A stretch of 64,000 nucleotides of DNA. It comes from Paenibacillus xylanexedens. Its GTDB lineage: Bacteria > Bacillota > Bacilli > Paenibacillales > Paenibacillaceae. Numbering within the stretch: the first letter of the stretch is position 1; each line of letters begins with the position of its first letter. The notes beneath the pieces were generated by a model, which searched no databases, was not told the origin of the DNA, and saw only the letters and a list, made by a program, of their open reading frames with translations. Location: assembly GCF_001908275.1 (NCBI RefSeq), contig NZ_CP018620.1:5580001-5644000 (forward strand), read 5' to 3'. The position numbers and the translations under genes were made by a program. Below are positions 54,336 through 64,000 of the stretch, in pieces.

Positions 54336-55069
54336 GCCAAAACCTCCTTCAAGTTTGCGATAAGACGCTCTACCTCAGCCGCCTTGTCCCGGGAAGAATC
54401 CTGATCGGATTTGGAGATGGAGTTAACAACCCCTTGCAGTTTGACGATCTCACTTTCCCATTTGGCAAAAAATACATCCGTCGGTCGATCAACCAAATAA
54501 GGCCCCATCCGTAGCAGCAAATCTTCCGTTAATTCTGCCCCGCCTTGAAGCGGACGTGCACGATACACCTCTACATTAGCAATCGGGCTTACAGATTGTG
54601 GCATCGCCGTTATAATCTCATAAATCTTGCCATCTTCTTCGAGCAACTGTTCTGCTACAACCACCCAGTGATGCTCCAGTAACCAGCGTCTGAGGATATC
54701 CTCTCCCACATTTGGTTGCAAAATAAGTAACTGGACTCCTGCCAGTTTGGATAAACCTCGGTCCAAAATAGAGGCAATCAGGGCACCACCCATGCCTGCA
54801 ATGGTGATGACATCCACTTCACCCGCAGTGATCACATCAAGACCGTCTCCACGACGCACCGTGATTTTTTCTTTCAAGCCAGCATCGCTGACTTGTTTGC
54901 ATGCAGCATCATAAGGGCCAGGATTGACTTCCCCGGCTACTGCACTTGCAGCTTTCCCACTGCGGATTGCGGCTACTGGCAGCAACGCGTGGTCCGAACC
55001 GATATCAGCCATGCGGCTGGCATCGGGAATTTGATCATGTATTCGCTGTAATCGATTCGAAAGTTTCAT
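54311..55069 (-). CDS. trmK: tRNA (adenine22-N1)-methyltransferase TrmK
   Basis: A 252-residue SAM-dependent enzyme that methylates A22 in the tRNA D-loop region. The Rossmann SAM site MADIGSDHALLPVAAIRSG, GEVNPGPYDAACKQV and the catalytic motif TIAGMGGALIASIL are visible; a C-terminal coiled-coil region follows. The frame opens at 55153, but ATG 55069 (KLSNRLQRIHDQIPDASRMADIGSDH) gives the family N-terminus with GTAGGTG upstream. It overlaps yqfO and follows sigA across a terminator, as in many Bacilli. Confidence 0.93.
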   Translation of the reverse strand: MKLSNRLQRIHDQIPDASRMADIGSDHALLPVAAIRSGKAASAVAGEVNPGPYDAACKQVSDAGLKEKITVRRGDGLDVITAGEVDVITIAGMGGALIASILDRGLSKLAGVQLLILQPNVGEDILRRWLLEHHWVVVAEQLLEEDGKIYEIITAMPQSVSPIANVEVYRARPLQGGAELTEDLLLRMGPYLVDRPTDVFFAKWESEIVKLQGVVNSISKSDQDSSRDKAAEVERLIANLKEVLACLPKVKL

Positions 55070-55193
55070 GAAGCACCTACACCATTCATTTAATTTATTG
55101 ATTTGCATTGAACAAGGAAAAGCGATAAAATAAAATCCAATAAAACATTTCAAGGATGAATTTCCAAAACCAAGAAATCAAGACGTTTAAATT

Positions 55194-55243
55194 AAAAATA
55201 AAGGAGACCCCGCCGCCGCTAAAGCGTCTTGCGGAAAGTCTCC
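55194..55243 (-). terminator. Terminator of sigA
   Basis: GGAGAC pairs with GTCTCC, with an inner TTCCGC/GCGG stem; TTTATTTTT follows on the minus strand. Some read-through to trmK-yqfO is possible. Confidence 0.85.
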
Positions 55244-55253
55244 CATAGTTCGA

Positions 55254-56393
55254 TTATTCGAGGAAATCCTTGAGTCGTTTACTACGACTCGGGTGACGCA
55301 ACTTACGAAGAGCCTTGGCTTCGATCTGACGAATACGCTCACGCGTAACACCAAATACCTTGCCGACTTCCTCCAGCGTTCTCGTCCGTCCATCGTCCAG
55401 ACCAAAACGTAGACGAAGCACGTTCTCTTCACGTTCAGTCAATGTATCCAATACATCTTCGAGCTGTTCTTTCAGCAACTCATACGCAGCAGCATCTGCC
55501 GGAGCAAGTGCTTCCTGATCCTCAATGAAGTCACCCAGATGGGAATCATCTTCCTCACCAATCGGTGTTTCCAGAGAAACCGGTTCCTGTGCAATCTTCG
55601 TAATTTCACGAACTTTCTCTACACTCAGATCCATCTCAGCAGCGATTTCTTCTGGTGTCGGTTCACGCCCAAGTTCCTGCAACAGCTGACGGGATACCCG
55701 GATCAGCTTATTAATCGTCTCCACCATGTGCACAGGGATACGAATGGTACGCGCCTGGTCAGCAATAGCACGAGTGATCGCTTGGCGGATCCACCATGTA
55801 GCATACGTACTGAACTTGTATCCTTTTTTGTGGTCGAACTTCTCAACCGCTTTGATCAGACCCATATTACCTTCCTGAATCAAATCAAGGAACAACATTC
55901 CACGTCCAACGTAACGCTTGGCGATACTGACAACGAGCCGTAAGTTAGCTTCAGCCAGACGACGCTTGGCTTCTTCATCCCCGTTCTCAATCCGTTTAGC
56001 CAGTTGTACTTCATCATCTGCGGACAACAGTGGCACACGACCAATTTCCTTGAGGTACATACGGACAGGGTCATTGATTTTGATACCTGGCGGCAAGCTC
56101 AGATCATCATCAAAGTGGAATTCGTCCTCTCCCTCTCTGGTGTTGTTCTCGGAATCTTCACTAGGACGAAGTGTAACCTCTTCATTGTTTTCATTCACTA
56201 CATCGATACCCAGATCGCTCAGTTGCTCATAGAACTCATCCATTTGCTCTGCATCCTGCTCAAAAGGAGAGAGTTTCTCTATAATTTCCTTGTAATTCAG
56301 CGAAGCTCTTTTTTTACCTGATTCAATCAATTGATCTTTAACCTGATCCAGTGTCAATTCTGTTTCTAGTTCAGTATGCTGATCATTCGCCAT
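55254..56393 (-). CDS. sigA: Housekeeping RNA polymerase sigma factor SigA (RpoD)
   Basis: A 379-residue primary sigma factor. An acidic region 1.1 is followed by region 1.2 ([18 protein letters not shown]), region 2 with the -10 recognition helix ([29 protein letters not shown]), region 3, and region 4.2 with a helix-turn-helix ([24 protein letters not shown]). All core regions are complete, and length matches B. subtilis SigA (371). It forms the macromolecular-synthesis operon with dnaG upstream (43-base gap). The promoters proposed elsewhere in this window are judged against this factor. Confidence 0.97.
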   Translation of the reverse strand: MANDQHTELETELTLDQVKDQLIESGKKRASLNYKEIIEKLSPFEQDAEQMDEFYEQLSDLGIDVVNENNEEVTLRPSEDSENNTREGEDEFHFDDDLSLPPGIKINDPVRMYLKEIGRVPLLSADDEVQLAKRIENGDEEAKRRLAEANLRLVVSIAKRYVGRGMLFLDLIQEGNMGLIKAVEKFDHKKGYKFSTYATWWIRQAITRAIADQARTIRIPVHMVETINKLIRVSRQLLQELGREPTPEEIAAEMDLSVEKVREITKIAQEPVSLETPIGEEDDSHLGDFIEDQEALAPADAAAYELLKEQLEDVLDTLTEREENVLRLRFGLDDGRTRTLEEVGKVFGVTRERIRQIEAKALRKLRHPSRSKRLKDFLE

Positions 56394-56436
56394 AATTCGA
56401 CTCCCTCCTCCCTAGAAACATCTAATCATCAGACGT

Positions 56437-58257
56437 TCACTGTCTCTCTAGGGCAATCATTTCAATTGCAATCTGTGCCGCGCGTACAGAATCACCTGCC
56501 CGCTCTGCAGCAATCATTTCTTCTTTTTTCAAATCGTACTCTTTCTTACGCGGATGCTTCAGCACTTCCCTGATGCAATCATCGAGCATTTGAATACTCC
56601 ATTCACCTGGACCATCCATCATCGAGATTGAACTGACCGTTTTTTCCAGGCGATCGTCATGCAGTGAAGACATAAAACGGCTTGTATCCGACGGTTTGCC
56701 TTGCGCATAGTAGGCATATAGATAAGCAGCAATAGCTGCATGATCATCCAAGTTAAAAGCTTCACCAAGATGCTCATTCACGTACTGGGCAGCCTCATCA
56801 TCCTGCAACATCCAGGCGATCAGTTTGCGTTCAGCTGCGTGGTAAGCCGGCAACAGATTGGGTGTAGGCACCTGCCTATTTTGTTGCCTACCATTATTCC
56901 ACCTTTTCGGGTTATTATCCCCAAACTGGAGGTTATTTTTCATCGCCTCCCGTTCTTCATTACACTCCTGCTTCAATGTTTCGAAGGATACGTCCACTTC
57001 TGCAGCCAGTTCACGAAGATACACTTCCCTTTCTGTTGGAGAAGGTAAGGGTGCAATCAACTTTACTGCTTCTTTCGAATAGGCGATTTGTCCGCCACCC
57101 TCTAGCAGTATATGGCTTTTTTTTAAGTTTATAAGTTTAAATTTTGTAGTTGTCACGGCACCGTCCACAATCTGGTTTCGGAACCGTTCACCACCATGCT
57201 TCCGGATAAAATCATCCGGGTCAAGTCCCTCGGGAATGAGAGCCACTTTGACCTGCAATCCAGCTTCCTCAAGAATAGGGAAGTTTTTGAGTGCAGCAGC
57301 CTGTCCTGCTCTGTCGCCGTCATAACATATGATGACTTCGTCGCACATCCCTTTAAGCATCAGTGCCTGATTCTCGGTTAACGCAGTGCCCATTGCCGCT
57401 ACACCATTCTGGATATCCTGATCCCATGCGGAGATGACATCACCATATCCCTCGAACAAAATGGCTTGTCTTTGTTTGCGAATTGCATTTTTGGCATGAT
57501 GCAGATTATAGAGAACACGGCTTTTGTTAAATAACCGGGTTTCCGGTGAATTTAGATACTTCGGTTGCCCATCTCCCAATATGCGTCCTGCAAATGCAAT
57601 CGGCTTACCGCTCCTGCCATTAATCGGGAACATAATCCGGTCTCGGAATCGATCCACATATCCCTGACCTTCATTTCGGGGTGACAGAAGTCCACCCTTT
57701 TCCATCTCTTCGAGCGGATAGTTACGTTTCTCAAGAAATTGTACCAGTGTGTCCCAACGATTTGGTGCAAAACCAATCTGGAACTGGTCGATTAACTTGT
57801 CGCCAAAACCTCTTGAGCGTAAATACTCCATGGCTGACTTGCCGTGCTCTGTATTTTTCAACAAAAAATGATACAGCTTCGCGGTAAGCTCATAAGCCTC
57901 CAACAGACGTTCCGTCTCCGGATTCACATGAGCAGATTCACGCCCTTGCCAGTCCCCCATAGAGATGTGACTTTCTTCCGCCATCGTTTTGACAGCCTCG
58001 GGAAAGGATAACCCTTCGATTTCCATCCTGAATTTGATGGCATTTCCACCCGTGCCGCAACCGTAGCAGTAGAAAATTTGTTTCTCAGGTGTAACGGTGA
58101 ACGAAGGCGTCTTCTCGGAATGAAAAGGACAGAGGCCTTTCATATACTTCCCCTGTTTGGTCAGATGCACAAATCGGCTCACCGTATCGACAATATCATT
58201 CTGCTGTAACACCGATTCAATAATACTTTCGGGTATACCGCCTTGTCCGGTACTCAT
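56437..58257 (-). CDS. dnaG: DNA primase DnaG
   Basis: A 606-residue enzyme that makes RNA primers for replication. An N-terminal CHC2 zinc-ribbon (LCPFHSEKTPSFTV, then IFYCYGCGTGGN) is followed by the catalytic RNAP core and TOPRIM fold (ILFEGYGDVISAW near residue 264, IICYDGDRAGQAAALK near 308). A C-terminal helicase-binding domain follows a polar linker rich in Asn, Gln and Arg. AAGGTGG six bases before the ATG supports the start. It lies between yqxD and sigA, as in B. subtilis. Confidence 0.96.
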   Translation of the reverse strand: MSTGQGGIPESIIESVLQQNDIVDTVSRFVHLTKQGKYMKGLCPFHSEKTPSFTVTPEKQIFYCYGCGTGGNAIKFRMEIEGLSFPEAVKTMAEESHISMGDWQGRESAHVNPETERLLEAYELTAKLYHFLLKNTEHGKSAMEYLRSRGFGDKLIDQFQIGFAPNRWDTLVQFLEKRNYPLEEMEKGGLLSPRNEGQGYVDRFRDRIMFPINGRSGKPIAFAGRILGDGQPKYLNSPETRLFNKSRVLYNLHHAKNAIRKQRQAILFEGYGDVISAWDQDIQNGVAAMGTALTENQALMLKGMCDEVIICYDGDRAGQAAALKNFPILEEAGLQVKVALIPEGLDPDDFIRKHGGERFRNQIVDGAVTTTKFKLINLKKSHILLEGGGQIAYSKEAVKLIAPLPSPTEREVYLRELAAEVDVSFETLKQECNEEREAMKNNLQFGDNNPKRWNNGRQQNRQVPTPNLLPAYHAAERKLIAWMLQDDEAAQYVNEHLGEAFNLDDHAAIAAYLYAYYAQGKPSDTSRFMSSLHDDRLEKTVSSISMMDGPGEWSIQMLDDCIREVLKHPRKKEYDLKKEEMIAAERAGDSVRAAQIAIEMIALERQ

Positions 58258-58304
58258 CTCTGGCCACCTTCATCTCTTCAACACGTAAATATAATTCGAT
58301 AAAC

Positions 58305-58772
58305 TTACACATTCTCCTGCAAATCTTTTAAAAGTTTTGTCAGTTTATGTTGAAACATTTCTCGATCCTGCTCTGTGAAAGGCTTTGGGCCTTTCCCGTA
58401 ATGGCCTCTTTTTCGTGCTTTGGCCGCAGTATGACGAGAATCCAACATGAAATCAATGTCACGATCGTTGAACTCACGACCACGAAAGGACAAAACATAA
58501 CAACGTTTGCCAAGCGCAAGTGCCGCAAGTCCATAGTCCTGAGTGATAACCACATCATATGGCTTAATATGATTAGCAATATACAGGTCTGCGCTCTGAT
58601 CACTGCGATCCACTTGCACGGTTCGTACCCCTTCTCCTCCTTGAAGCAGATGATCAAATGAAGAGACTAACAGTACAGGGATGTTGAAAAGGCGAGCGGT
58701 TTGCGCAATCTCGGCTTTAACCGGGCAAGCATCACCATCCACAACAATGTGGCGTATATTTAACTCACTCAA
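58305..58772 (-). CDS. yqxD: UPF0178 (YaiI/YqxD) family protein
   Basis: A 155-residue soluble protein with the family signature VVDGDACPVKAEI, then DRSDQSADLYIANHIKPYDVVITQDYGLAALAL and ARKRGHYGKGPKPFTEQD. It has a PIN-like fold by family knowledge, but no activity is proven. The frame opens at an ATG at 58793 that lacks a ribosome binding site. A TTG at 58772 with GGGTGG seven bases upstream fits better; the start remains uncertain. It lies directly before dnaG, as in B. subtilis. Confidence 0.88.
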   Translation of the reverse strand: MSELNIRHIVVDGDACPVKAEIAQTARLFNIPVLLVSSFDHLLQGGEGVRTVQVDRSDQSADLYIANHIKPYDVVITQDYGLAALALGKRCYVLSFRGREFNDRDIDFMLDSRHTAAKARKRGHYGKGPKPFTEQDREMFQHKLTKLLKDLQENV

Positions 58773-58869
58773 ACCCAGACCACCCGGTTTCATAAAATAG
58801 CTGCATATTGTTATATACGACCCCGGCCAGGCAAAATCCTTCTGCCGGAACGAGGGAAATCAAAGGCTA

Positions 58870-58918
58870 AAATACGGAGCGGTTGTCAAAAATACATTTC
58901 ACAACCCGTTCCGTATAT
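58870..58918 (-). terminator. Probable terminator of glyS
   Basis: ACGGA and CGGGTTGT pair with ACAACCG and TCCGT (one bulge) around a loop, followed by ATTTT on the minus strand. Confidence 0.65.
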
Positions 58919-59001
58919 TTATACCCTCATATATCCTTCTTTAATACTGAATTTTAGCTTTGCGCCAAGTCTGTGGACAAGGACTCATGAAATACGCCCA
59001 A

Positions 59002-61077
59002 TTACCAAACCAACTTGGAAAAATCAGCAAATCCTTTCAAGTCACGATCAATAGCCGCGAGCAAGGCAAGTCGGTTCGCCCGAACAGCTTCATCTTCGGC
59101 CATAACCATGACCGAATCGAAGAATGAGGTAATACCATCCTTCCAGGCAGATGCAATAGCCAGTGCTTCAGCAGCATGATGCTGAGTCAACGCCTGACGA
59201 TATTCTGCATTCGTTTTGCTCCATGCCTCATGGAGCTGACGTTCTCCATCTTCTGTGAACAGTTCTGGATGTACGGAAGCATTGGATGCTTTGGCAGCCA
59301 GATTGCCCACACGGTTGAACGATTCAACCGTTGTTTTGAATGCGTCTCCTGTCATAACAGCCGCCATCAACGCTTCACCTTTTGGAACCACAGCGCTGAT
59401 ATCATCGAATCCGGAAGAAATTACGGCATCCACTACGTCGTAGCGAACTGTTTCGGACAACAATTTTTTCACACGAAGACCAAAAAAGTCTTGCAGATCT
59501 TTACGAACCTCTTCATCTGCACGTTTCAACAGGTTCATCTGGGCATGCACTTGAAGTGCTACTCCGAACACGTCTGACAATGTCAGCGGAAGCTTGTGAT
59601 CCAGCAAAATCTGTACAATACCTGCAGCCTGGCGGCGCAGCGCGTACGGATCCTGAGAACCCGTTGGAATAATGTTGATGGAGAAACAACCCATGATTGT
59701 ATCCATTTTGTCCGCAGCACTCACAATGGCACCAACAAGAGAAGCAGGGGATTGATCTCCAGCGAAACGTGGCTGATAGTGTTCAAATACCGCTTTGGAC
59801 ACCTCTTCTTTTTCGCCAGCTTTACGAGCGTAATCCTCACCCATCACACCTTGGAGTTCCGGGAATTCTCCCACCATCAGTGTCACCAGATCGAATTTGC
59901 AGATATCTGCTGAGCGGCTAACGGATTCAGCTACATCACCGGATACTTGCAGTTTGGCAGCAAGTCCATCGGCAATCTTGCGAATACGACGCACTTTATC
60001 TCCAACCGTTCCCAATTCTTCCTGGAAGACGATACTTTCCAGCTTCGACAATGCATCCTTAATCTGTAGTTTCTGATCTTCCTCATAGAAGAACTTGGCA
60101 TCAGACAGACGTGCACGCAGAACTTTTTCATTCCCTTTGGCAATAACGTCCAGTGAATCACTTCCACCGTTACGTACCGTCACGAAGAATGGCAACAATT
60201 GTCCTTCATTGTCCAGTACAGGGAAATAACGCTGATGCTCACGCATGGAAGTAATCAATACTTCTTGTGGAATATTCAAGAATGAGGAGTCAAATGTCCC
60301 GAACAATACGGTAGGTGTTTCCACCAGGAACAGAACTTCCTCCAGCAAGTCTTCCTTAATCGCGATATCCCATTTTTTCTCCGCAGCCAGTGCCTGAATC
60401 TGGGATACAATCATCTGTTCACGTTCCTGGATATCAGCAATGACATGTTCAGAACGCAACACTTCCACGTATGAAGACGGAGTGGAGATCACAGCCTCCT
60501 TACCGAGGAAACGATGTCCGCGAGTTACATTACCCGACTTAATACCTGTCACTTCCAGATCGATAACCTCACTGCCGAGCATAGCCACAATCCAGCGGAT
60601 TGGACGTACAAATTTGAAATCATAGGAAGCCCAACGCATGAATTTTGGGAACGTCATGGCATGTAATACAGAAAGTAATCCTTCGCCAACTACAGAAGCC
60701 GTCTCCACACCTTTGCTGCTCTTTGTTGCATAGATATATTCAACACCGTTCAGTTCCTTGAACGTGAACTGGTCCGGTTCAACACCTTGACTGCGGGCGA
60801 ATCCGAGTGCAGCCTTGCTCCAATTGCCACTGTCGTCCAGGGCAATTTTGCGTGAAGGACCTTTCACTTCTTCCTCGATATCTTCCTGCTTTTCAGCCAC
60901 ATTCTGAATCAAAACAGTTAGACGGCGCGGTGTAGCATATGCATTCACTTCACCATAAGCAATGCGGGATGCGTCAAGCCATTTCACGACACGCTCTTGC
61001 AGCTGTGCGATTGCTGCGCGCATAAAGCGTGCAGGTACTTCTTCCAGCCCGATTTCAAACAACAGATCCTTAGACAT
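59002..61077 (-). CDS. glyS: Glycyl-tRNA synthetase beta subunit
   Basis: A 691-residue subunit of the bacterial alpha2-beta2 glycyl-tRNA synthetase. The N-terminus [19 protein letters not shown], the [26 protein letters not shown] segment, GHRFLG, and a central HD-like region are characteristic. The C-terminal part (about 560-691) contains the tRNA anticodon-binding DALR-type fold ([30 protein letters not shown]). It overlaps glyQ by eight bases, so translation is coupled to give equal subunits. GGGGGAG precedes the ATG. Confidence 0.96.
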   Translation of the reverse strand: MSKDLLFEIGLEEVPARFMRAAIAQLQERVVKWLDASRIAYGEVNAYATPRRLTVLIQNVAEKQEDIEEEVKGPSRKIALDDSGNWSKAALGFARSQGVEPDQFTFKELNGVEYIYATKSSKGVETASVVGEGLLSVLHAMTFPKFMRWASYDFKFVRPIRWIVAMLGSEVIDLEVTGIKSGNVTRGHRFLGKEAVISTPSSYVEVLRSEHVIADIQEREQMIVSQIQALAAEKKWDIAIKEDLLEEVLFLVETPTVLFGTFDSSFLNIPQEVLITSMREHQRYFPVLDNEGQLLPFFVTVRNGGSDSLDVIAKGNEKVLRARLSDAKFFYEEDQKLQIKDALSKLESIVFQEELGTVGDKVRRIRKIADGLAAKLQVSGDVAESVSRSADICKFDLVTLMVGEFPELQGVMGEDYARKAGEKEEVSKAVFEHYQPRFAGDQSPASLVGAIVSAADKMDTIMGCFSINIIPTGSQDPYALRRQAAGIVQILLDHKLPLTLSDVFGVALQVHAQMNLLKRADEEVRKDLQDFFGLRVKKLLSETVRYDVVDAVISSGFDDISAVVPKGEALMAAVMTGDAFKTTVESFNRVGNLAAKASNASVHPELFTEDGERQLHEAWSKTNAEYRQALTQHHAAEALAIASAWKDGITSFFDSVMVMAEDEAVRANRLALLAAIDRDLKGFADFSKLVW

Positions 61078-61957
61078 GCTCGGCTCCCCCTTTCTTGAGC
61101 AGCGGGAAGCCTAGCTTCTCACGCTCTTCCATATATGTTGCAGCGACTTGGCGAGCCAGATTACGAACACGTGTGATGTAGCCCGTACGTTCCGTTACAC
61201 TGATGGCTCCACGTGCATCCAACAGGTTGAACGTGTGGGAACATTTCAGCACATAGTCATATGCCGGGAATACCAGATGCTGCGCCATGGCCTTGTTTGC
61301 TTCTTCTTCATGCATGTTGAAGAGTGTAAACAGCATTTTGACATCAGATACTTCAAACGTATATTTAGAGTGTTCGAATTCTGGCTGACGGAATACATCA
61401 CCATAAGTGATACCTTCCACCCATTCCAGATCAAACACATTCTCTTTATCCTGAATGTAAGAAGCCAAACGCTCCATACCATACGTAATTTCAACAGCTA
61501 CCGGATTTGTCTCGATCCCACCAACCTGTTGGAAATACGTAAATTGTGTAATCTCCATTCCGTCCAACCATACTTCCCAACCAAGACCTGCACAACCAAG
61601 GGAAGGGTTCTCCCAGTTATCTTCAACAAACCGAATATCATGTTTGAGCGGATCAATGCCCAGACGCTTCAAACTTTCCAGGTAAATTTCCTGAATATTG
61701 TCCGGTGAAGGCTTGATGATGACCTGGAACTGATGATGCTGGTACAGCCGGTTAGGGTTCTCGCCATAACGTCCGTCCGAAGGACGACGGGAAGGCTCCA
61801 CATAGGCTACTTTCCAAGGTTCGGGTCCAAGCGAGCGTAAAAAGGTCATCGGGTTCATCGTACCTGCCCCTTTTTCCGTATCGTATGGCTGGACAATAAT
61901 ACAGTTATGCTCGGCCCAGAATTGTTGCAGCGTTAGAATCATCTGCTGAAAATTCAT
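61070..61957 (-). CDS. glyQ: Glycyl-tRNA synthetase alpha subunit
   Basis: A 295-residue catalytic subunit with the class II aminoacyl-tRNA synthetase core. Motifs include [24 protein letters not shown], the motif 2 region [31 protein letters not shown], and [14 protein letters not shown] near the end of the active site. It attaches glycine to tRNA-Gly together with GlyS. The ATG at 61957 is chosen because AAGGAG lies seven bases before it; the frame continues upstream without support. It is controlled by the T-box leader upstream. Confidence 0.96.
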   Translation of the reverse strand: MNFQQMILTLQQFWAEHNCIIVQPYDTEKGAGTMNPMTFLRSLGPEPWKVAYVEPSRRPSDGRYGENPNRLYQHHQFQVIIKPSPDNIQEIYLESLKRLGIDPLKHDIRFVEDNWENPSLGCAGLGWEVWLDGMEITQFTYFQQVGGIETNPVAVEITYGMERLASYIQDKENVFDLEWVEGITYGDVFRQPEFEHSKYTFEVSDVKMLFTLFNMHEEEANKAMAQHLVFPAYDYVLKCSHTFNLLDARGAISVTERTGYITRVRNLARQVAATYMEEREKLGFPLLKKGGAEHV

Positions 61958-62004
61958 AATCATGCTCCTTTTCAATGGTTTGTTAGCAAGCTTAGGACGG
62001 TGAA

Positions 62005-62300
62005 GACAACAATAAATAGCCCCCGTCCTACGCCTGTTGTACAGACGTAGGGACGAGAGCTATTCCCGCGGTTCCACCCTACTTGGCTTAGATCAAACAA
62101 GATGATCCTGTTCGTTCCAGCCCACTTTTCCGTGTCCATTCATGCTCCCGAGTGCCGTTTCAAAAACCGATTCAGCCAGGCTCCCACCATCCCCGGCTCG
62201 CTCATTCATGATTCGCAAGTGTTATACAACGACTTGTCTCCATAAATGCAATAAATCCAGTCTTTTACTTTCTCGTTCAATGCATGTCTCATAAAGAGAA
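62005..62300 (-). promoter_or_regulatory. T-box riboswitch (glycine-specific) upstream of glyQS
   Basis: The minus strand carries the T-box core AGGGTGGAACCGCGGG (62065-62080), whose UGGA pairs with the acceptor end of uncharged tRNA. Upstream is a stem I-like region with GAGCGAGCCGGGGATGGTGGG and a candidate GGC glycine specifier in ACGGCAC. Downstream a terminator stem (62025-62037 with 62041-62054, perfect apart from one bulge) leads into TATTTATT. When glycine is scarce, uncharged tRNA-Gly should stabilise the antiterminator and switch on glyQS. Boundaries are approximate. Confidence 0.92.
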
Positions 62301-62310
62301 ATTATATTTC

Positions 62311-62339
62311 ATAATATATAAAATCTAGTATGAAGTCAA
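62311..62339 (-). promoter_or_regulatory. glyQS promoter
   Basis: Minus-strand TTGACT (62334-62339), 17 bases, TATTAT (62311-62316), just upstream of the T-box leader. Confidence 0.8.
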
Positions 62340-62367
62340 GATATAGTTTCGCTTCCACCAAAACGCC

Positions 62368-63120
62368 TCAAATCCCGTACTTCTCCATCTGATCGAGGAA
62401 AGAACGGGATTTAAGATTCAGACCGAGCTGATGATCCATAAAAGCACGCATCAACTTTTTGATCTCATCACGGGTAGACTCACTCACTGATATATTCCCC
62501 AAGCGCTGCAGATCCAACTGTGCGAACAAACGCAACAACTTCAGAGCCTTTGGACTAACTGACATCGCTGGAGGATCAAAATGTTTGCATGCTCGACACA
62601 AGACGCCACCAAGTCTGGGACTTATAAACAACTGCTCATCTGGTCGCTCCTGATTGCAGGAGATGCACTCATCGAACTGTGGACCATACCCGGATGCCTG
62701 TAATATTTTCATTTCGTACAGACTTGTAATAACAACCGGATCTTTCTCTTCCTTCAACGCCTGCAAACACGCCTTTAACTGTTTGAACCAAAATGTACCT
62801 GTCTCTTCATCCTGAAGCACCCGATCCAATAGTTCACACGCATAAGAGGCATAAGAGGCCTTGACCAGATCTTCACGCAACTCATGATAGGATTCAACAA
62901 TTTCTCCAGCGTTCAGTGTGCCTAGACCTGTATTGCGAAAATATACATATTGACCATACGTAAACGGCTGCACCAGTGCAGCATGTCGGCTCTTGGGCTT
63001 TTTGGCACCGCGGACGAGTACCCCTACTTTCCCGCCGCTTTCGGTGCAAAGCGTAATGATTTTGTTCCCTTCGCCGTAGTCCATGCTGCGGATGACAATC
63101 CCTTCCACCCTGTATAGCAT
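62368..63120 (-). CDS. recO: DNA repair protein RecO
   Basis: A 250-residue recombination mediator that, with RecF and RecR, loads RecA on gapped DNA. An N-terminal OB fold (YRVEGIVIRSMDYGEGNKIITLCTESGGKVGVLVRGAKK) is followed by a helical domain with a zinc site (DECISCNQ and LCRACKH, four cysteines). Length matches B. subtilis RecO (255). GGTGACGAGGC precedes the ATG. It lies between yqzL and the glyQS leader, as in related genomes. Confidence 0.95.
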   Translation of the reverse strand: MLYRVEGIVIRSMDYGEGNKIITLCTESGGKVGVLVRGAKKPKSRHAALVQPFTYGQYVYFRNTGLGTLNAGEIVESYHELREDLVKASYASYACELLDRVLQDEETGTFWFKQLKACLQALKEEKDPVVITSLYEMKILQASGYGPQFDECISCNQERPDEQLFISPRLGGVLCRACKHFDPPAMSVSPKALKLLRLFAQLDLQRLGNISVSESTRDEIKKLMRAFMDHQLGLNLKSRSFLDQMEKYGI

Positions 63121-63153
63121 GCCTCGTCACCTAACCATTCCCGAATCAGCCAG

Positions 63154-63294
63154 TTATCCTTCGGCTTCTTCATCTTCAATCACTTCCCTTGCATTATCCG
63201 ACTCCTGTCCTAACGAGTTACACGCCTCGGTATATAACAAATAGGACTCCACATCCCCCGTCATCGCAAAAACCTTCCACGAAAAATCTCGCAT
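63154..63294 (-). CDS. yqzL: YqzL-family small protein
   Basis: A 46-residue protein (RDFSWKVFAMTGDVESYLLY onward) with an acidic C-terminus. The FSWKVFAxTGxVxxYLLY core is the YqzL signature found between era and recO in Bacillales; its function is unknown. The ATG at 63294 with AGAGG eleven bases upstream is preferred over the longer open frame, which begins 63 bases earlier in non-conserved sequence. Confidence 0.82.
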   Translation of the reverse strand: MRDFSWKVFAMTGDVESYLLYTEACNSLGQESDNAREVIEDEEAEG

Positions 63295-63398
63295 CGGAAT
63301 TTCATCCTCTCTTCGGAAATGACGTCTGCATCTACCAAATAGGATGGAGTCTTGCAAGGTAAACTATGTGTTGCAATTACTGGATACAATTCCGACGA

Positions 63399-64000
63399 TC
63401 AGTCGCGGCCAAAGCCAAGGTCACGCAGAACTCTATCCTGATTTCTCCAGTCTTTTTTCACTTTAACCCACAGGTCCATGAAAATTTTGGAGCCGAGCAA
63501 GTTCTGAATGTCGTGTCGAGCTCGTTTACCCACTTCTTTCAGAAGGGCTCCCTGCTTCCCGATAATGATCCCTTTTTGCGAATCCCGTTCCACAAAAATG
63601 ACAGCTGAGATATAAACGACACCGTTATCTTGCACTTTCATATCTTCGATCGTTACAGCAATGGAGTGAGGCACTTCTTCACGAGTCATTTGCAAAATTT
63701 TCTCACGAATCAACTCGGCACATACAAACTGCTCTGGATGGTCAGTAACCTGGTCATCAGGATAGTACTGTGGACCTTCAGGCAAATACTTGCCGAGCTG
63801 TTCCAGTAATGTGCTAACATTATTGCCATGCTTGGCAGACACAGGGACAATTTCAGCGAAATCGTGTAATTTGCGATACTCTTCAATAAGTGGTAACAGC
63901 GCTTCCGGCTCAATTTTGTCAATTTTGTTCATGACGAGAATGACAGGTGTACGGATATTTTTCAGCTGTTCCGCAATATAGCGGTCACCACCGCCCATAC
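63399..64000 (-). CDS. era: GTPase Era (5' end cut by window edge)
   Basis: The C-terminal 200 residues of Era, which binds the 3' end of 16S rRNA and checks 30S maturation. The G4 motif (LVMNKIDKIE) and the EIVPVSAKHGNNV (G5) region are visible. The KH domain follows with ELIREKILQMTREEVPHSI and IFVERDSQKGIIIGKQG, ending DRVLRDLGFGRD. The N-terminal G1-G3 motifs are outside the window. The order era-yqzL-recO-glyQS is conserved in Bacillales. Confidence 0.95.
   Translation of the reverse strand, partial: MGGGDRYIAEQLKNIRTPVILVMNKIDKIEPEALLPLIEEYRKLHDFAEIVPVSAKHGNNVSTLLEQLGKYLPEGPQYYPDDQVTDHPEQFVCAELIREKILQMTREEVPHSIAVTIEDMKVQDNGVVYISAVIFVERDSQKGIIIGKQGALLKEVGKRARHDIQNLLGSKIFMDLWVKVKKDWRNQDRVLRDLGFGRD

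Noticed and set aside
1..64000. CRISPR arrays, insertion sequences, prophage or defence islands
   Set aside because: I saw no regular repeat-spacer pattern, transposase, integrase, or restriction gene; the block order is that of conserved chromosomal neighbourhoods.

Overview
The window reads as a chromosomal housekeeping segment of an endospore-forming Firmicute, most likely Paenibacillus or a close relative. The evidence is the protein families and their order: SpoVD, SpoVE, RsfA, a YlaJ-type lipoprotein, a CotD-type coat protein, BshC (bacillithiol), MraZ-headed dcw cluster, and the era/recO/glyQS/dnaG/sigA block. Base composition is intermediate. Shine-Dalgarno sequences are strong and TTG/GTG starts are frequent. 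I see no prophage, insertion sequence, tRNA gene or CRISPR array.

Region 1 (1-18404, all minus strand) is the division and cell wall (dcw) cluster. In transcription order it runs mraZ, rsmH, ftsL, a two-PASTA penicillin-binding protein, spoVD, murE, murF, mraY, murD, spoVE/ftsW, murG, murB, murA, divIB, ftsA (cut by the window edge). It covers most cytoplasmic steps of lipid II synthesis plus septal and cortex synthesis machinery. A set of 10-bp-spaced TGGGN-type repeats upstream of mraZ looks like the autoregulatory MraZ operator.

Region 2 (18465-29538, minus) holds ahcY, bshC, a complete oligopeptide ABC transporter (oppA, oppB, oppC and a fused two-ATPase protein), a DUF3397 membrane protein, panE and the sporulation regulator rsfA. 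A strong terminator lies between oppA and oppB, followed by possible new promoters.

Region 3 (29778-42110, mixed strands) contains a DUF2626 protein, an exported coiled-coil protein, an orphan solute-binding-like protein, a yla-type group (phoH2/ylaK, ylaJ, a flavin-split-barrel protein, an LCP ligase, ylaH, typA/ylaG), small membrane or secreted proteins, and two divergent TerC-family transporters.

Region 4 (42158-52578) has thiI with its cysteine desulfurase, a lytic transglycosylase, small unknowns including a DUF1540 protein, a YpuI-like protein, a subtilase, a CotD-like coat protein, and a divergent MocR regulator/aminotransferase pair. The spacer between the last two carries four copies of one 7-bp motif.

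Region 5 (52716-64000, minus) begins with the RNase P RNA, whose sequence resembles class A rather than the class B of Bacillus. It continues with yqfO, trmK, sigA, dnaG, yqxD, glyS, glyQ (behind a T-box leader), recO, yqzL and era (cut by the window edge).

Nothing in the window amounts to a clearly new multi-gene system. The most interesting observations are regulatory: the MraZ operator, the MocR operator, the split opp operon, structured leaders around typA/ylaH, and the RNase P RNA class.
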